Notes: generated from the sequence alone by a model not told the origin. A DNA stretch of 64,000 nt from Elmis aenea (GCA_947652605.1 OX393576.1:59000966-59064965); one strand, 5' to 3'. Positions 11,120 to 24,240 are shown, counted from the first letter of the stretch. Program-made: numbers and translations.

Positions 11120-12761
11120 AAATATAGATTAATTTTTTTTGTCTTCTTCAATCGACGTTTAAAAGCTACCTTGAATTTTAAACACTCTGTGTATGTAGAT
11201 GTTTTTATATATTTAGTTATATATTATACTTATTGGCTATTTTTATATATTTTCAAGTTTAATACTCGATTTAAAAAGATTTTTTGTGCAAAATATATCA
11301 TTAAGCTTAAAGTCACTCCATGTTAAATTACATTTTCTAACGCAAAAAGTTTATTATTTAATATATTTTGTAAGAAAATCGATATAGGTAAATTTTCTCT
11401 TTCGTATTTTATACCTACTCTATATTATAAATTTTTTAATACCTTTTTTTATTAAATACAAACAATGAATAAATATATTACTTATTCAGTACTCAGTAGT
11501 ACTATTCATTATATGTTTAAAAAATGCACTTAGTGAACATTTTATAAATTATTAATTAGGACTTTTCTCTCATTACTTTTGTATCATATACAGGTAAAGA
11601 TCGACTAGTGTTAATGCCTTGGCGTATTTCAACAAAATTTTGGTGTGAATTTATCTAAATTTCGTGTTAATTTGACACAGTCGCGTTTTTCCACTTAAAA
11701 AAATTTGTGGTGTTAATTTTCTAAAGAATATCAACTACCATTAAACAAATTGCAAATGACAAAGCACACAAACAAAGTTATCGATTTTTTACCATAATGT
11801 GTTTATAATTAGATAGTTGCTCTGAATCTAAAACTCGGCAAAGTTAACACAATTATTTTAACAGATGCACTAAATCCAGAGGTATTGAAATTGACTAAAA
11901 ATTAATCAAAATATTTGTTTCAAAAATGTTAAATTTGACACCTAATCTAGGGAAAATATCTAGTTTTTTTAAAGACCCAATTCCGAATTATTTTGGTGTA
12001 AACATTTACACCTATTTTTTCGTATGTACTAATTATTACCAGGCGTTGCGGATTTTGAAAAATTGTGTAAAAAAATAAATTTGTTGTGAAATAACATACA
12101 TATATCGTCAAATTATTTTATTATTACGTAATTTTAAAGTAGGTATTGCAAATTAAATTTGCAATCAATAACTACCAAACCTATTAACAATACATACGTA
12201 TTTTATCGTTTTAGTCTTCAAACTAAAAAAAATGATGTAGCATTAATAATTAATTAAACAGGATCCGAACAATGGCATACCACATTATAATTTAATTAGT
12301 CGGTAAATAGCGAACAATGCAGAAAGCTTATGTATTCTAATTTGTTCACCGAAAAACAAAATTTTCACCTTGGTCAGACAAGGTACTAGGCGGAAACCTT
12401 ATTAATATTAAAATATGGTTAATATGGCACCGCTGAAGCGGTCCAAAATGACTAAGCAGTATTTGACCAGCTTTGTTTTAAATAATTGGGCGGCGGTCAT
12501 AAAGGAATTATAATACAACAAAGACGGGATGAAGTTGTTTTGTTCAATAGAATTTATGCTTAGAGTATGTAACAAAACAGATTAATTGGAATTTCGAACA
12601 ACATTGCTTGTTTTTGATATAGCGAGCTAAGGTAGCTTGTTAATTTTTTTTTGACGTTACAGTAAAAAATAGGTTAAAAAGCAAAAAAGAACACATACAA
12701 AAACATATTTAATGACCACTGTATGCGCCTACTTTAAATTTTTTTTTATATTGAAATTATA
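11120..12761. other. AT-rich stretch, minor palindrome only
   Basis: An 18-bp palindrome GGTGTAAACATTTACACC lies near 11995. No coding motif. Confidence 0.4.
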
Positions 12762-12820
12762 CAGGACCCGCGCAAGAGTATCTGACGCCCCTAGGCAAAA
12801 AAAAATTTGCGCCCCTATAC
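12762..12820 (-). repeat. hAT-like terminus, same family as 33.5 kb
   Basis: CAGGACCCGCGCAAGAG, then GTATCTGACGCCCCTAGG, matches the reverse complement of 33526-33581 closely. It is therefore one decayed end of the same hAT-like family. The partner end is not visible. Confidence 0.55.
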
Positions 12821-12830
12821 ATCATTGTGT

Positions 12831-12919
12831 AATATGTTTTTGGAAATTTACCCAAACATCAAGCAGCAAATGAATAAATTTTAACGCGGGTAAATGGGTA
12901 AATCCCCAAAAACATATTT
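12831..12919. repeat. Small inverted repeat
   Basis: AATATGTTTTTGG...TTTACCCA at the left faces TGGGTAAATCCCCAAAAACA at the right, arms about 24 bp. It could form a hairpin of under 90 bp. No function assigned. Confidence 0.6.
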
Positions 12920-13499
12920 ATATTTATAAAATTAATATCATTATGAGCTTTTAAATCGTTTTTTAATAATAAACACATTTGTTTATACTTATACATATTC
13001 ATATGATTACTCCTAATATTTGTGTAGGAAGAACATTTTTACGTCTGAAATGCAAAAATTAAAAAACATAAATTTTTTGAGGGTTTTGCTTTGAATTAAT
13101 TTATCTACATCGATTTTAGATTCAATTTTGTGCTGATTCCTAGACCATTGAGTCGTTCCTGATACATCGTAGAGCGAGTGTTTGTTTTGTTGCAGTTGAA
13201 CAATTTTTATATTCCAAAGACAAAACATCATTCCGCAGTTTATTAGTTTCATATTCCAAATTCTCGTGTGTTAAGTATTCCGTCAATTCGGCAAAGATGT
13301 GTGAGCCGCGCGGGGCAGTTTTCTTAAGTTTTAACTTTTAAAAACCCTCTTCTGAACTTGCTACCGATACAGGCAATGTCGCAAAAATTCTTAGAACAAT
13401 AAACACATTAGGAACATCATTTTCTAAATAATTTTTCCAGGACATTAAATGAAAGAATATTTTTTGAAATTCGCCTTGCACTTACTCACTCAGGTTCCC

Positions 13500-13650
13500 T
13501 ATATCAGAGGGGGGAAGGGGCAGTTGTCCCGGGCCTCATGATTTTAGGGGCCCCACGATGTTTAACTCATCATGTAAAAAACCGTCCAAATTTTAAAAAA
13601 GCCGGAGTCACGACCTTTTTGTTTTTAGTCACCCTGCCCCGGGCCTAGTG
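13500..13650. repeat. G/C-run patch, possible hAT remnant
   Basis: GGGGCAGTTGTCCCGGGCCTC at the left and CACCCTGCCCCGGGCCTAG at the right share CCGGGCCT and sit about 110 bp apart in AT-rich DNA. The look is of decayed transposon ends, but no clean terminal repeat or duplication is visible. Confidence 0.3.
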
Positions 13651-13788
13651 TTTTCTCTTAAAAGCCCTATTCACTACATAAATATGTTCCGTCAGTATGT
13701 CTCAAAATATCATGTTTTAAGGAATTACTTATACAATATCAAACAATTTTTAATCAGTTTTGCTAAAGCAGTTTTTTATAATTTATAT

Positions 13789-14000
13789 ACAGTGCTGTGC
13801 AAAAGTAAGAAAACACAAATATCTAAAACAGCATTAAAGATACTAAAATGAAATTCGGTATCTAAGCGTTATCGAGTTTTTCTGGATAAGATGAAAATAC
13901 TGAGGTTGCAATACGACTTCCGGTTCAACCGGAAACGGACTCAAACAATAGAATTTTAAGTAGAACACCCTGTATATTTTTATATTTTTGGATTTCTCTT
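13789..14000 (+). repeat. Tc1/mariner-like end plus CTTCCGG / ACACCCTGTATA block
   Basis: ACAGTGCTGTGCAAAAGT resembles a Tc1-type terminal repeat. Downstream, CTTCCGGTTCAACCGGAA followed after about 40 bp by GAACACCCTGTATATTTT is a block also found at 28.24, 31.94 and 58.87 kb. No transposase frame. Confidence 0.45.
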
Positions 14001-14340
14001 AGGTATAATTTTCCTATATAGGGTTTAATAACGTTCTATATAACGTGGGTACACAATTTGTCATACAGCATTTATATTTTTTCACACAGTATTTTTTATT
14101 TTTTGTATAGCATTTTGGTATTTTTGATAAAACTTTTGATTTGTTTTTATAATAAACAATTAATTTAATTTAATGTGGAAACATTTTGGGCGTTACTCAA
14201 TAGTCACGTGTGAAATGAATTAATTCTGCGGTTTTAGATCACTACATATTAATAATTGTTTATTTATCGTCATGTGGTGTACTATAAAGTTTACTTTTAA
14301 TAATATCTTAAAACGGACCACAAAATGACACTTGCTGTAA

Positions 14341-14690
14341 CGTGTGAACTACCTACCCAAATTGAAAGTCGCGACTTCAAAATAAAAATGGCCGCTCTTG
14401 TAATTGCAGCATCGAGTGTTGTAGAACAACTAATTATTTTGAATTTGCTATTTGTTGATAATGTTCTAAAATCGTTGGAACATCTATTGGGGACATGATA
14501 AATTGAAAATCGATAACAAACAAATGTATATTATTTGTCTGTTATGTCAAAATATAAAAAGATGGTAGGCTTACGTCAAATGCCGAACTGTCAATATCGC
14601 TGTAGTGACTTTAAAAGTCGCGACATATTAGGCGTTCACACGGCGGTGACATCAAAAGTAGCGACTTATAAAGTCGCGACTTTAAACCCT
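14341..14690. repeat. Repeat with GTCGCGACTTT palindromes
   Basis: AAAGTCGCGACTTT-like palindromes recur at 14366, 14610 and 14668. The right part (TTCACACGGCGGTGACATC, AAAGT, GCGACTT) matches 55153-55200. The left edge begins CGTGTGAACTACC, the inverse of the GTTCACACG motif at the right. This suggests a MITE of about 350 bp whose compact relative lies at 55.15 kb. Confidence 0.5.
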
Positions 14691-16517
14691 TTAATATTTT
14701 TGTAATGAGATGTTCGATGATTTAAGGAACAACGCTACAGTTTAATTTGTGCACACCCTATGTAAATATGTTTTTGTTTTATAATGAAATTCGAGGAAAA
14801 TAATAATTGGCTTGCGGAGCGATTCTTTTAACATACGTATGTAACGCCCTTGTTTTAAACAACTTATTTGTATGAAAAAGAAGAAAAGCGTTTTGATGTC
14901 GGGAAAGAGGCCACGAAGAGAATTTAGTAACCAAGAAATGATTGCAGAGCGGTTTCTTTTGATGTAATAAAGAATCCATTATTATTTTTAATATTGGTGA
15001 AACAGGCGGTTATTTTTATTTATTCTTGCCGATGTTACTTTGAATTCACTTACAAACTAAAGGAAAGAATTACTGAAGATTCTTGTTTTTTTTTTTTAAA
15101 TAAAGTTGGTAAGGAAATATTGCTGCAGTTTTTTTTTTTGTAAATTGACCTCGCTCAAAATTGCGCAATTTATACAGGGGTGTTATTTCGTCGCACAGTG
15201 ATTGCTAAATAAAATTGCACCACCGTTGAAACACATAACCGAGACATAATACATGCCGCAATCAAATTACTCTTGCTTGAGTCGTACATTCCTCCACCGT
15301 TGCAGTCATTGGCGCCTCTGATTTTGATCACGTTTCATTTCAATATCAAATACAAGGATAACTAACGCAATGTGATTGCCTACACACGTGTGGTCGACAT
15401 ATAAATGAATAATAAAATGAGAGAAAAGTGGCTCTGTAATTTACCAAGCTAATCGACCGAAATTGATTTTGTCCACTCTGCCGTTGAAAGATGAAAAAAT
15501 TCTTTACAAAAGAATTAGGTGAACATTATTGTGCCTACAAATACGTGCTTTACTAGCCTTGTATTGCGCCAGCGAATAATTGGTAACTTCGGCTGAAGAA
15601 TGTGTTTGTTGGAGCGGGTGTCTGCGCTTTATTATGCTATTAATATGCATTAAGCAATAAGTCTTTGTCTATTTTGCCAGTTTGCGATCTTGTTGTTTTG
15701 ACAAATGCCTTAGAATCTTATGCAAACAGAATTGGAGTAACGGCCTTTCTAGTATAATTTGTGTACGCTACAACCTTGAAATTTAATTTACCGCATTGTT
15801 ATAACAATTCTAATGATTTATGAGGTCGGAAAAGTGAGATTGCTAACGATCATTTGAAATCGTGTTCCGAAATTATTAATTAAAATACATAATTCGTCTT
15901 ACCTAGCTGCGCTATTGGTATTTGTAATGTTTATAAACGCATAGGCTAATAAAAAGTGTGCCACTAGATCAATAAGCTATGTTTAATTATAAAATACAAT
16001 TAAAACACCGAAAGGTACAATAGGAACTGATTAAGAAAAAGTAGAAGAAGATTTTTGTTTTTATATAAAAAAGTAAAGGGCTGAAAAATTCTGTTATGGA
16101 TCTAAGCCAGTAGTTTTTGAAACTGTAAAATGTTATTAAACTAGTGATAGCTTTTGGTTTTACATCCAAAAAGGCTAAAGGCTCTTCCAAATGTTATTCG
16201 TAAATTCGGAACCTAAAGCAAAAACAAGTTTACATCTGCTTTTTTAAGAAACAATTCGTTGTTTTTCATGTTATTTTAAATTATCAGACCATTTCACCTA
16301 TTTGTATTATTCTGAGCACGGCAAAACTTTGTTTGATCGTTTTTCACTATAATTTCACATTTATAATTATAAATTTGATGAGAATACTACAAGGTATAAT
16401 TGGTGGCTTTCTTCGTAGATGAGAATATACAAGAGTTGTCGGAATAATTTTCCAGTTTGTTGTATCTTTTTGATTCACATTTTTAAATATGTAGGTACTT
16501 ATAATCTTGGCAAACCT
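14691..16517. other. No gene recognised
   Basis: Short frames at 14779-14979 and 15987-16190 (minus) carry no known motif. No paired transposon ends seen. Confidence 0.4.
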
Positions 16518-16873
16518 GGTAACTGCAGTCCCAAATTATTAAATTATAAAACTCAGTATATAATATCGGTTTAATGATGGAAATGTATGGTAAGCTAAAT
16601 CATTTCTTAAAAAGCATTTTAAATTATAAAACCTATGTAAATTGGTAAGATCTGGTACTTTTGGTTTTCCTACCAGCCGCCATTGTTTTTATTCTATTAC
16701 CTTAATATTTATAACTTAATATAAACAAAGCTTTAACCAACCCAACTTAACCTGACCCTCTTTTACTGATTTAATGAATGACGGTCAGTTTAAGGGCGGT
16801 TAGATTTTTTTAAAATAAAACAAACAGTTATTATGATCCAGTATAAATTTAATAATTTGGGACCGCCCTTACC
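16518..16873. mobile_element. 356-bp MITE
   Basis: The inverted ends read GGTAACTGCAGTCCCAAATT from the left and GGTAAGGGCGGTCCCAAATT from the right, then both ATTAAATT. That gives about 27 matches in the first 31 bp. No clear target duplication; family not assigned; no coding. Confidence 0.6.
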
Positions 16874-17754
16874 TGGTATGCCATACTGTTCACTTATCAT
16901 TTTGTATTGTACCAAAGATATTTTTTTTTATTTTTTCATTTTGATAATATGTATTTTTGAATAAAATATTAATTTTGTTGATGAATACTAATATATGTAC
17001 CCACTACTTATGAGCTGTGTAAATTATTTTGCCGTTACAACTTACCCCAATCATTGTTACTTTTAGCCCCAACGTTGAGGTTGAAAGTAACAGCTGTCTT
17101 ACTAAAGAAAAAAATTTTTTTCTAACAGTTGCTTTACGAAACCTACGAAATAAATATCTTGGAAGCAAAACAAATGTCCAATCTATCATTAAACCAATTT
17201 GGATGTAAAAAATTTGTAATAATCTATGAGAAATTAAATAAAAACAAAAAAATGTTACTTTTATCCCCGGTCTCCCCTATTTACTGATAATCTAATCAAC
17301 AAATTGAAAAGAGAGAATATCTTTGACGTTACTTGTCCTGCACGAAATTACAAGTATTGGCAATAAAGTTGTTAATACATATATGGAGAAAACTGAAGAT
17401 CACTTATTTCAAGTGAGATATTTTACCGACTCGGGAAACTCCCCTCAGCATAGACGGCAAATTTGCATTTGTTTTTAATGAATAAAATTTAAATAGTAAA
17501 AAACCGGTAAAAACCGGTTTAAGGAATTATTTTTCGTTTTCGATCTTGAACCAAAAATAATAATTTCGTTTTCGTTCTGTCACTTCATCTCAGTGATATT
17601 TTTAAAATAATTTTAGTTACAAAATAGTTTTCTATATCAAAAGAAACATTATGTTTTATTTTAAATTTGGGCCATGTTAATAGTGAGTTATTTTTTGAAT
17701 GTTTTTCATACAATTTTCTATTTCTATATAATATAAATGCGAATTCTATTTAGC

Positions 17755-18335
17755 AATCGCCGTTTTTTTTTTCTATTTCTTGCGGTCTGCCCAGTCATCT
17801 GTTGTCAGGCATTTATTCTCCATTGCTCCTTCCATCTCGTTTTTCCATGTTCTTCTTGGTAATCCTTTCTTTCTGCGATTTGGTGAATGTCACTTTAATA
17901 TTTTACTTGGCCATCGTAATTCATCCATCCTCTGGACATTTCCATACCATTTTAATCTTATGGCTTCAATGATATTTATTAGATCAATATCAATTTCCAT
18001 TTTTTTTTCTTATTTCAGTAATAATTGTTACCCTGTCATTCCTAGTATGTTGACAACATCTTCTCCAAAAGTTCTTTCTATCGGCTTTTTATCTTAAAGG
18101 CGCCATTTTTATTGATTGTCTCGGATCAATAAATAGCAATACTTTCTACGATAGTTTAGTACATTCTTTTTTTTTGTTCTTTTTTCTGAGTATACCACGC
18201 AGCTGTCGTATGGCCGCGTAACTTTCTGCAATTCTTCTACACATTTCTTGCTCACTGTGGCCGTCATCTGTTAGTTTCACGTCTAAGTACTTGTGTTTTT
18301 AATTTCTGTGTCCATCAGTTGTAAATTTTGTACAA
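17755..18335 (-). pseudogene. LINE 3' end: reverse transcriptase C-terminus
   Basis: Reading the minus strand in three frames gives, in order, KYLDVKLTDDG (C-terminal edge of the RT domain), RRIAESYAAIRQLRG, then a degenerate RNDRV, WMNY, EEHGKTRWKEQW and TTDDWADRKK. This is the order seen in the tail of many insect non-LTR retrotransposons, where RT is followed by an R-N-E...WYGHVQRM...GRPRRTW...W motif series. Several frameshifts and stops break it. The 105-codon plus-strand frame over it is a shadow. Only the last part of the element is present, as expected for 5'-truncated insertion. Confidence 0.65.
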
Positions 18336-18339
18336 AATA

Positions 18340-20165
18340 TCTTAATATTGGTTTTCAAAAAAAGATTATACATTATTACCTTGAGATGTCAGTTACAATT
18401 GCTTAAAAGTTTTACCTATGCCATGATTTATCAGCAAAGGAGTAGTTATTTTCATTTTTCTGTTCGTACCCGATTTTTTAAAATGTTTGCAATACGTTCT
18501 TAACAAAATGTAATCTGTTAAATTTCTGTCCGTTGTTCTAATTGCTTATTTATTTCATATATTTAACACTTCGTTGCTTATGTTCAGTAATTATAAATAA
18601 ATTGATGAGGTATAATTTATTTAGGTGATAGTAACGCGTTAGCAAAGTCTCCCCAACGTTGAAAAAATATAAAGCTTAAAAATTGATTGTTTAAAAATAA
18701 AGGTAAATTAGCATAGATATTTTACATAAAAATTTGGTTTGTAAATCGAGCACAAGCTAATCTTTAAAGTATCGAACAAAGCACTTAACCTGTAAATACT
18801 TTACGAAACCCTTCTTAAACTGAAAAATAAATCGTCGACTTTATTTACAAGCACTCACAGGCGCTTGAACGCTGGAGAGTTCTGTTTGAAATTTCACCTA
18901 AAATTCAGGAAAAAGGCAATTTAACTTGATCCACACTCTAATTTACTTTTATTGGCCTCTCCTTTAGTATTTTCATTCGTTATATATTACAGGAACCAAA
19001 TCACATCTACATTTAAAGGATTATAAAATACATTACAGTAATTAATTAATTAAAAAACGATAATAAAGTTTGCCACTAAAACAAAAAATAAGTTATTTAA
19101 AAAATGTATTAAAAATATTTTTAAACTACGCCTCAAATTAAAATAACTTCGTCTTCTAATAGAATGAGAAAGAGCTTAATCGATAACGTACGAAAACAAC
19201 AAACATAAGTGATTTTTTAAAATTAAAAACTCATATTTTCATAACTTGAGACAGTTAAATCAACCGAACATTAATTAATATTGTTATTCATGTATAGAGT
19301 AACAATAGTTGTAACAGAAACTATTATTTCTGTTACAAATTCCTTAAAAATTACCGGGTATAACACTATTTGCTATTTCAACTTGTTTATTTTTTTATTT
19401 TTTGCTTTCTCTATGTACAAAATTTCTGATTTAATGACTTAAAATGATGCCACAATGATTCTCGTGAATTTATGTTTAATAGTTTTACTTTCAATAGTCA
19501 GCAGTTAATGATTTTCCTATAATAAAACCAAGTTTCTAGTTTCTATTATGTTTTCACCTATTGATGATACTCTTTTTAGTCTAATTTGTAGATTTCTAAC
19601 AATTCCTTTCCCATGTATAGAATTTATACACATTCAGACAATGCTGTCAACATGTGTTACTCACAAAGATTTATTTTGTTAACATTCTAATTATTTGTAA
19701 TACAAAACATTAGTGAAAGTAATTTAGTTTGAAATAAAAGTTACATGATGGACATTATAAAATTAATGATGATTTATTACCAGTTGTAAAAATTTTTACT
19801 GGCACGTATTGTATTGCGTAAGTTGTAGTAGAAACAGTGTTTTAAATTTGTTTTTTATGCCACTAGATAGACTATTGTGTAATAAATATTATTGGAATTT
19901 AAAGCACATTCTTTTGGACTAGGTACAGGTTCACTACTTAAAGTTAAAAATTTAAATTAAAAGAGTACTCCTAATTTGCTTACAAAACAACAATAGGATA
20001 AAATTAAATTTTAAAGCAGATTTTTAAATTATTGAACCTTTTTTTGTTATGACAATAAAGTAAAAAAAAAATGTAGCACTACAAAGAGTTGCAACAAAAA
20101 CGAATTACATGAATGATAACTTAGTTACAAGAAAAATTAAGTAAAAGTTTTTATTGGTCATTATA
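18340..20165. other. AT-rich stretch, nothing recognised
   Basis: Very AT-rich with poly-A/T runs. No motif or paired termini. Confidence 0.45.
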
Positions 20166-20169
20166 CAGA

Positions 20170-20400
20170 TTATGCAGTGAATAACAAAACAATATTTATT
20201 CTTTTATTTTGCCAGGAATCTTCTTCAAAGCCTCTTCTTGCCATCATCAACTGTATTTCCTCTTTGTAGCTGGTTCTTGGCCTTCGTTTTCTTTCTTTTC
20301 GTCGGAATCCACAAATATGTTTGTTCTGGTATTCTTTCTTTTTCCATTCTTTAAATGCGGCCATGCCAGGATAATAATTGTCCCTTTTTTGACAGTATCT
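20170..20400 (-). pseudogene. LINE C-terminal tail fragment
   Basis: The minus strand gives FKEWKKKEYQNKH, then RRKERKRRPRTSYKEEI, then ARRGFEEDSWQNKR. The basic stretch followed by RPRTSY-x-EEI and a later D-x-W matches the post-RT tail of non-LTR retrotransposons. It is short and lacks the RT domain, so clade cannot be set. The plus-strand frame across it is a shadow. Confidence 0.5.
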
Positions 20401-21619
20401 GTTAATTTATCTTTTATTCCCATACTATGTTTTAATGTTTTGATCTTTATATGACCGTGTGCTATTAAACTGCAAGATCTTCGCTAAAAGTTATTTTCTG
20501 CTACTCTCACTGTATTTTTTTTTCGAATTATTTATTGTTCAAACTTCCAAGCTATAGGTGACGCACCTTTGAATTAGGAATTTGAAATTCTCGACCCCTA
20601 ATTTATTTCCATAAATTATTATCACAATATTGGTGACTCATCTAGTTTTTAAAACTGTTTAACCGTAATAATAATAGGGTTCAATGATTCTGCAGTATTG
20701 GCAAAGGCGTTGGTTGAAAATTATAAGAATGACGCTAAAGGCAACCACAAGAATTCCGAATGATGGGTAATTCCCTATTGACAAGTCGCAGCAAATGAAC
20801 CCATCATTTGTGTCTAATTAATATTCCACTTATGGCGGAACTATTCCAGTGATTCTAGCTGCCAGAGAATCACCAAATTTAGTAGCATGCTGGCCACGTT
20901 TTATATCTGAAATTGAAATATTTTATGCCGTTGGATGTCAATAATATAAAGTACCTAATTCGGAAGGAACTTTGCCGGGAAAAGGCATCAACAGGAAGGA
21001 TGTCGAATATTGATGGGGTAATCCCATAAGCAATGTTAATATCACGAACCTCTGATCGGTTATAAACAGGAACTTTGATGTTTTAAAGTATCGAATTTAT
21101 TTTTGAATTAATAATTTGTGTGAGCGATGAACAAGCGACAGTCACTGCAATCTTTAACGATTTTGTAGAGATTTGCATGTTGAAAATTATTCTTGTTACG
21201 GACATTCACAATTTTTTTTATAGCCAAATATGTTTTATAAAAATAGTTTCCTTATTCAACTTTTTGAAAAAGTTTAAAACAAATAAAAAATTAGTCTCTA
21301 AAGCTCTATAAGTTAATCATCATGTTTTAAAATTTTGAAGAAATTTGAAATACACATTATTATTTATCAGAATGCAGACACTCCATTTGTTAAAACTGTG
21401 AACAATTGTGCAGATAAACGATACATAGCAAAAAATTTCTAATGTCTGTCCTTTTATAAACTTAAACGTATTGGAGATTTTATATTTTCTACTATTTTTA
21501 GTTACACTTTATGATAATTTGAAGAAAATAGTTTTAAAACTATCGATCTAGTATTTTATAGATACTCATGATAAATCTTACAGTGAAACAAAATAAAATT
21601 GCATTGTGTTAGCTGCAGG
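20401..21619. other. No gene recognised
   Basis: The less AT-rich part at 20690-21060 has no intact frame and no motif I can name; it may be a decayed retroelement. Confidence 0.35.
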
Positions 21620-21689
21620 TACGAGGGTGAATTGAAAAATTTCCGGAATGACAATAAAAACAAACGAATCATGATTTAAGTTATATTTT

Positions 21690-22094
21690 ATTTTTCAACA
21701 TAATCCTCTTGAAGTTCAACACCAAGTCCAACGTTTTTCCAGTTTTTCGATTCCCTCCCGCAAGTGACTTTCTTTGTGGTTCCCAAAATAGTAGTTTCCA
21801 GCCTCGATCACCTCTTCATTCGACCGAAATCTCTTTCCAGCCAAAAATGTTTTAAGTTTTGGGAACAGATGGAAATTCGAAGGAGCCAAATCAGGTGAAC
21901 ATGGTGGTTGCGGAAAGATGTCGAAGCAATTTTTGCTTCACGATTGCGCTCGCATTGCCTTTTTATTGACCATTTGCGGACGTTTTTCCTGAATTACGGC
22001 TTTGAGCTTGTTCAAGTGTATTGCGTAACATTGGCCAGTAATCTTTTTTTTTTTAAGATAATCAATGAACAAGATTTCTTTGGACTCCCAAAAT
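21690..22094 (-). pseudogene. Mariner transposase, C-terminal part
   Basis: Minus-strand frames near the left end give the typical mariner C-terminus: a PPxSPDLAPSNF-type region, then LFPKLKTFLAGKRFRSNEE, then EAGNYYFGNHKES, EKLEKRW and LQEDYVE. The DDD/E catalytic triad's last part lies here. Frameshifts occur near 21920-21960. The frame is cut at 22094 by the Harbinger element and resumes beyond 23645. Confidence 0.85.
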
Positions 22095-23645
22095 AGTGGG
22101 TCGTATGCATAAAAGCAAGTAAAAGATTTTACTACTCGGTTCCGTATGCATAAAAAGTTTAAGCATTTACTAGGAGTAGTATTTACTTAATTTTCAGTAA
22201 ATACGTAAAAATCGTATGCATAACATGAAGTATTTACTTAAAACTTTAAGTAAATACTAGTACAATCTCAAGTCTGCCTGTCATCGCATCAGTCTTAATC
22301 ATGGCGTTGTTCATGGAAGTTAAAGATCCTAAAATCTATAAAAATCGACGAAATCACGATTCTCTCGACAATATCGTGTACTATTCAGGTTCGAAGAACG
22401 TCATGTCAAGTACCTGGCAGAAACATTCTTGGGCAACGTGGACGAAACCAGAGGTGGTGCTCTTTCACGGAAGGAAAAAGTTGAGGTATTTTTAAGATAC
22501 GTAGGTGATCCCGTATTTCAGATAGGCGTTGGTGAGGATGTAAGTGTTAATTAAAGTACAGTTAGCCGAACTGTAACAGAAGTTGCGGGCAAAATCTGTA
22601 CCAACCGTCAAGGCTGGATCAAATTTCCAAAACATATGGGTGAAGTAGATAAAGCAAAAAGAGATTGGCAGACAAAATTTAATTTTCCGTGTTGTATAGG
22701 AGCTTTAGACTGTACACACGTCGAAATACTCAGACCACCAAAGCACGTCGACGAATATATCAATAAAAAATCTAAGCCTTCCATTAACGTTCAAGCTACA
22801 TGTGATAGCAACGAATTATTTAAGTGTTGATGCTACCAATCTAGGCTGTATCTACTCATGACAGTCGGGTGTTTCGAAAATTTGGATTAGTTGAAAAGAT
22901 GTTATAACGAAAATGCAGCCATAACTGCCGACGCGGGATATGGGATCGCTCCGTGGATTATGACACCATTCAGGATTCCTGATAATGATGTGCAAAAACA
23001 TTACAACAAAGTGCATGCAAAAAACAGAGTTATTATTGAAAGACTCTTTGGACAAGTTAAGCGAAGGTTTCCACTCTTAAATTCCCGAGTTCGGCTTAAA
23101 ATTGCAATAATTCCGTCAGTTATCGTAAGTTGTTTTATACTCCACAATGTAGCAAAACACCTACGTGATAACACATTCGATGAAGAACAATAGAAGATCT
23201 TAGTGACTGTGTCGAAGAGGAGGAAGGTTACACGACGAAGAGAATGACATCAGGCGAGCTGGCATAAGGAAAAGAGAAAACATCGCACAATTTACTAAGC
23301 GGTACTTAGTTGAAAAAAAAAATGATCTTAAAGTTTATAATACTCCTAAATTTTAAAATTCCAAAAAGACACCATTTATTGTTTTGAACCTAAAATTATA
23401 AAAATTCTTAATAACAATCAAATTACGATTTTAACATGGACTGTTACAAATGTTATTCTTTTCTCGTGATTAACCACGACAATATTCGAATCATTAAGTA
23501 AAAGCTAGTAGTATTTACTTAAGATTTTCCAGCATTTGCTACCTAGTGCTAGTAAAAGATTATGCATATGACATCTAGCATTTACTTTTACTTATACTTA
23601 ATACTTACTAAGTATTTACTTATTTTTATGCATACGGCCCACTGA
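22095..23645 (+). mobile_element. PIF/Harbinger transposon inserted in the mariner
   Basis: Inverted ends AGTGGGTCGTATGCATAAAA and AGTGGGCCGTATGCATAAAA are followed by AAGTAAA-rich subterminal repeats: AGTAAATACTxxT motifs occur many times within 170 bp of each end, in both orientations. Inside lies a Harbinger transposase pseudogene on the plus strand. I cannot fix a 3-bp duplication, because the flanks read AAAAT and GACGCC. The mariner frame on either side shows this is the younger insertion. Length about 1.55 kb, short for an autonomous Harbinger, and no second (MADF/Myb-like) gene is visible. Confidence 0.85.
22301..23193 (+). pseudogene. Harbinger (HARBI1-like) transposase pseudogene
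   Basis: From ATG at 22301 the frame starts with an N-terminal region, shifts near 22425, then runs ETRGGALSRKEKVEVFLRY, FQIGVGEDVS with a stop, VSRTVTEV, and FPCCIGALDCTHVEI. That last piece is the DDE_4 domain with the first catalytic Asp in DCTH. SINVQATCD follows. In a shifted frame STHDSRVFRKFG carries the second Asp (HDSR). Then ADAGYGIAPWIMTPF, and AKNRVIIERLFGQVKRRFPLL, which holds the catalytic Glu (IER), then ILHNVAKHL. All three catalytic residues are still visible, but at least two frameshifts and one stop make it non-functional. HARBI1 itself is a domesticated relative; nothing suggests domestication here. Confidence 0.88.
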
Positions 23646-24240
23646 CGCCATCACCTTTTCGGCATAATAAATGGTCTTCTTTAAAACCGATTCACCATGT
23701 CCAATCCACTGTTTTGATTGTATTTTGGTTTACAGTATATGTAGTGGTGAATCCATGTCTATTCTATAGTCACAAATCTACTTTTAAAATAGGTACATTG
23801 AATTGCTCTTAAACACAGCCAAATTGTCGGCCGGGGTTAATGCTCGAATGTGTTTTTGTTCTGGATTGAGCAAATGCGGCATCCATCTTGCAGAAAGTTT
23901 TTTTAAACCCAATTCATCATGTAAAATATGAACTACTCGTTCTTGAGAGATGCCCAAAGCTTCCTTAATTTCAAGCACATTTATTCAGCGTTCTGCTAAA
24001 ACCATGTCATAAATTTTATCCAAAATTTCTTGCTTGTAGCAGTTTTTGAACGTGGTTCATCATTTGTGAGTGTACGGCCACGCTTGCATTCCGCAAATCA
24101 AAAACTCTCTGTGGAAAATGAAAGTGATGAATCGCCAAGAACAGCATCCAACTTGGATTTGATTTCCTTGGCGGGTTTTCCCTCCAAATGAAAAACATGA
24201 TAACCGCTCGAATTTATTTTCTATCCATAATTAAGAAGGC
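23646..24240 (-). pseudogene. Mariner transposase, N-terminal and middle part
   Basis: On the minus strand, from right to left: NDEPRSKTATS-like hinge, the second helix-turn-helix read as ALGISQERVVHILHDELGLK and KLSARWMPHLL, followed by EQK(H)IR, then a TIEWIHHYI-type stretch and MVNRF, PFIMPKRWWRQ. The first catalytic Asp region is degraded. It joins in order with the C-terminal part at 21690-22094 once the Harbinger insert is removed. Multiple stops. Confidence 0.85.

Noticed and set aside
10900..11326. Overlapping frames of 62-104 codons on both strands
   Set aside because: They arise from the palindrome at 10937-11119, which makes both strands read alike.
17780..18097. 105-codon plus-strand frame
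   Set aside because: Antisense to LINE tail motifs (KYLDVKLTDDG, TTDDWADRKK) that make sense on the minus strand.
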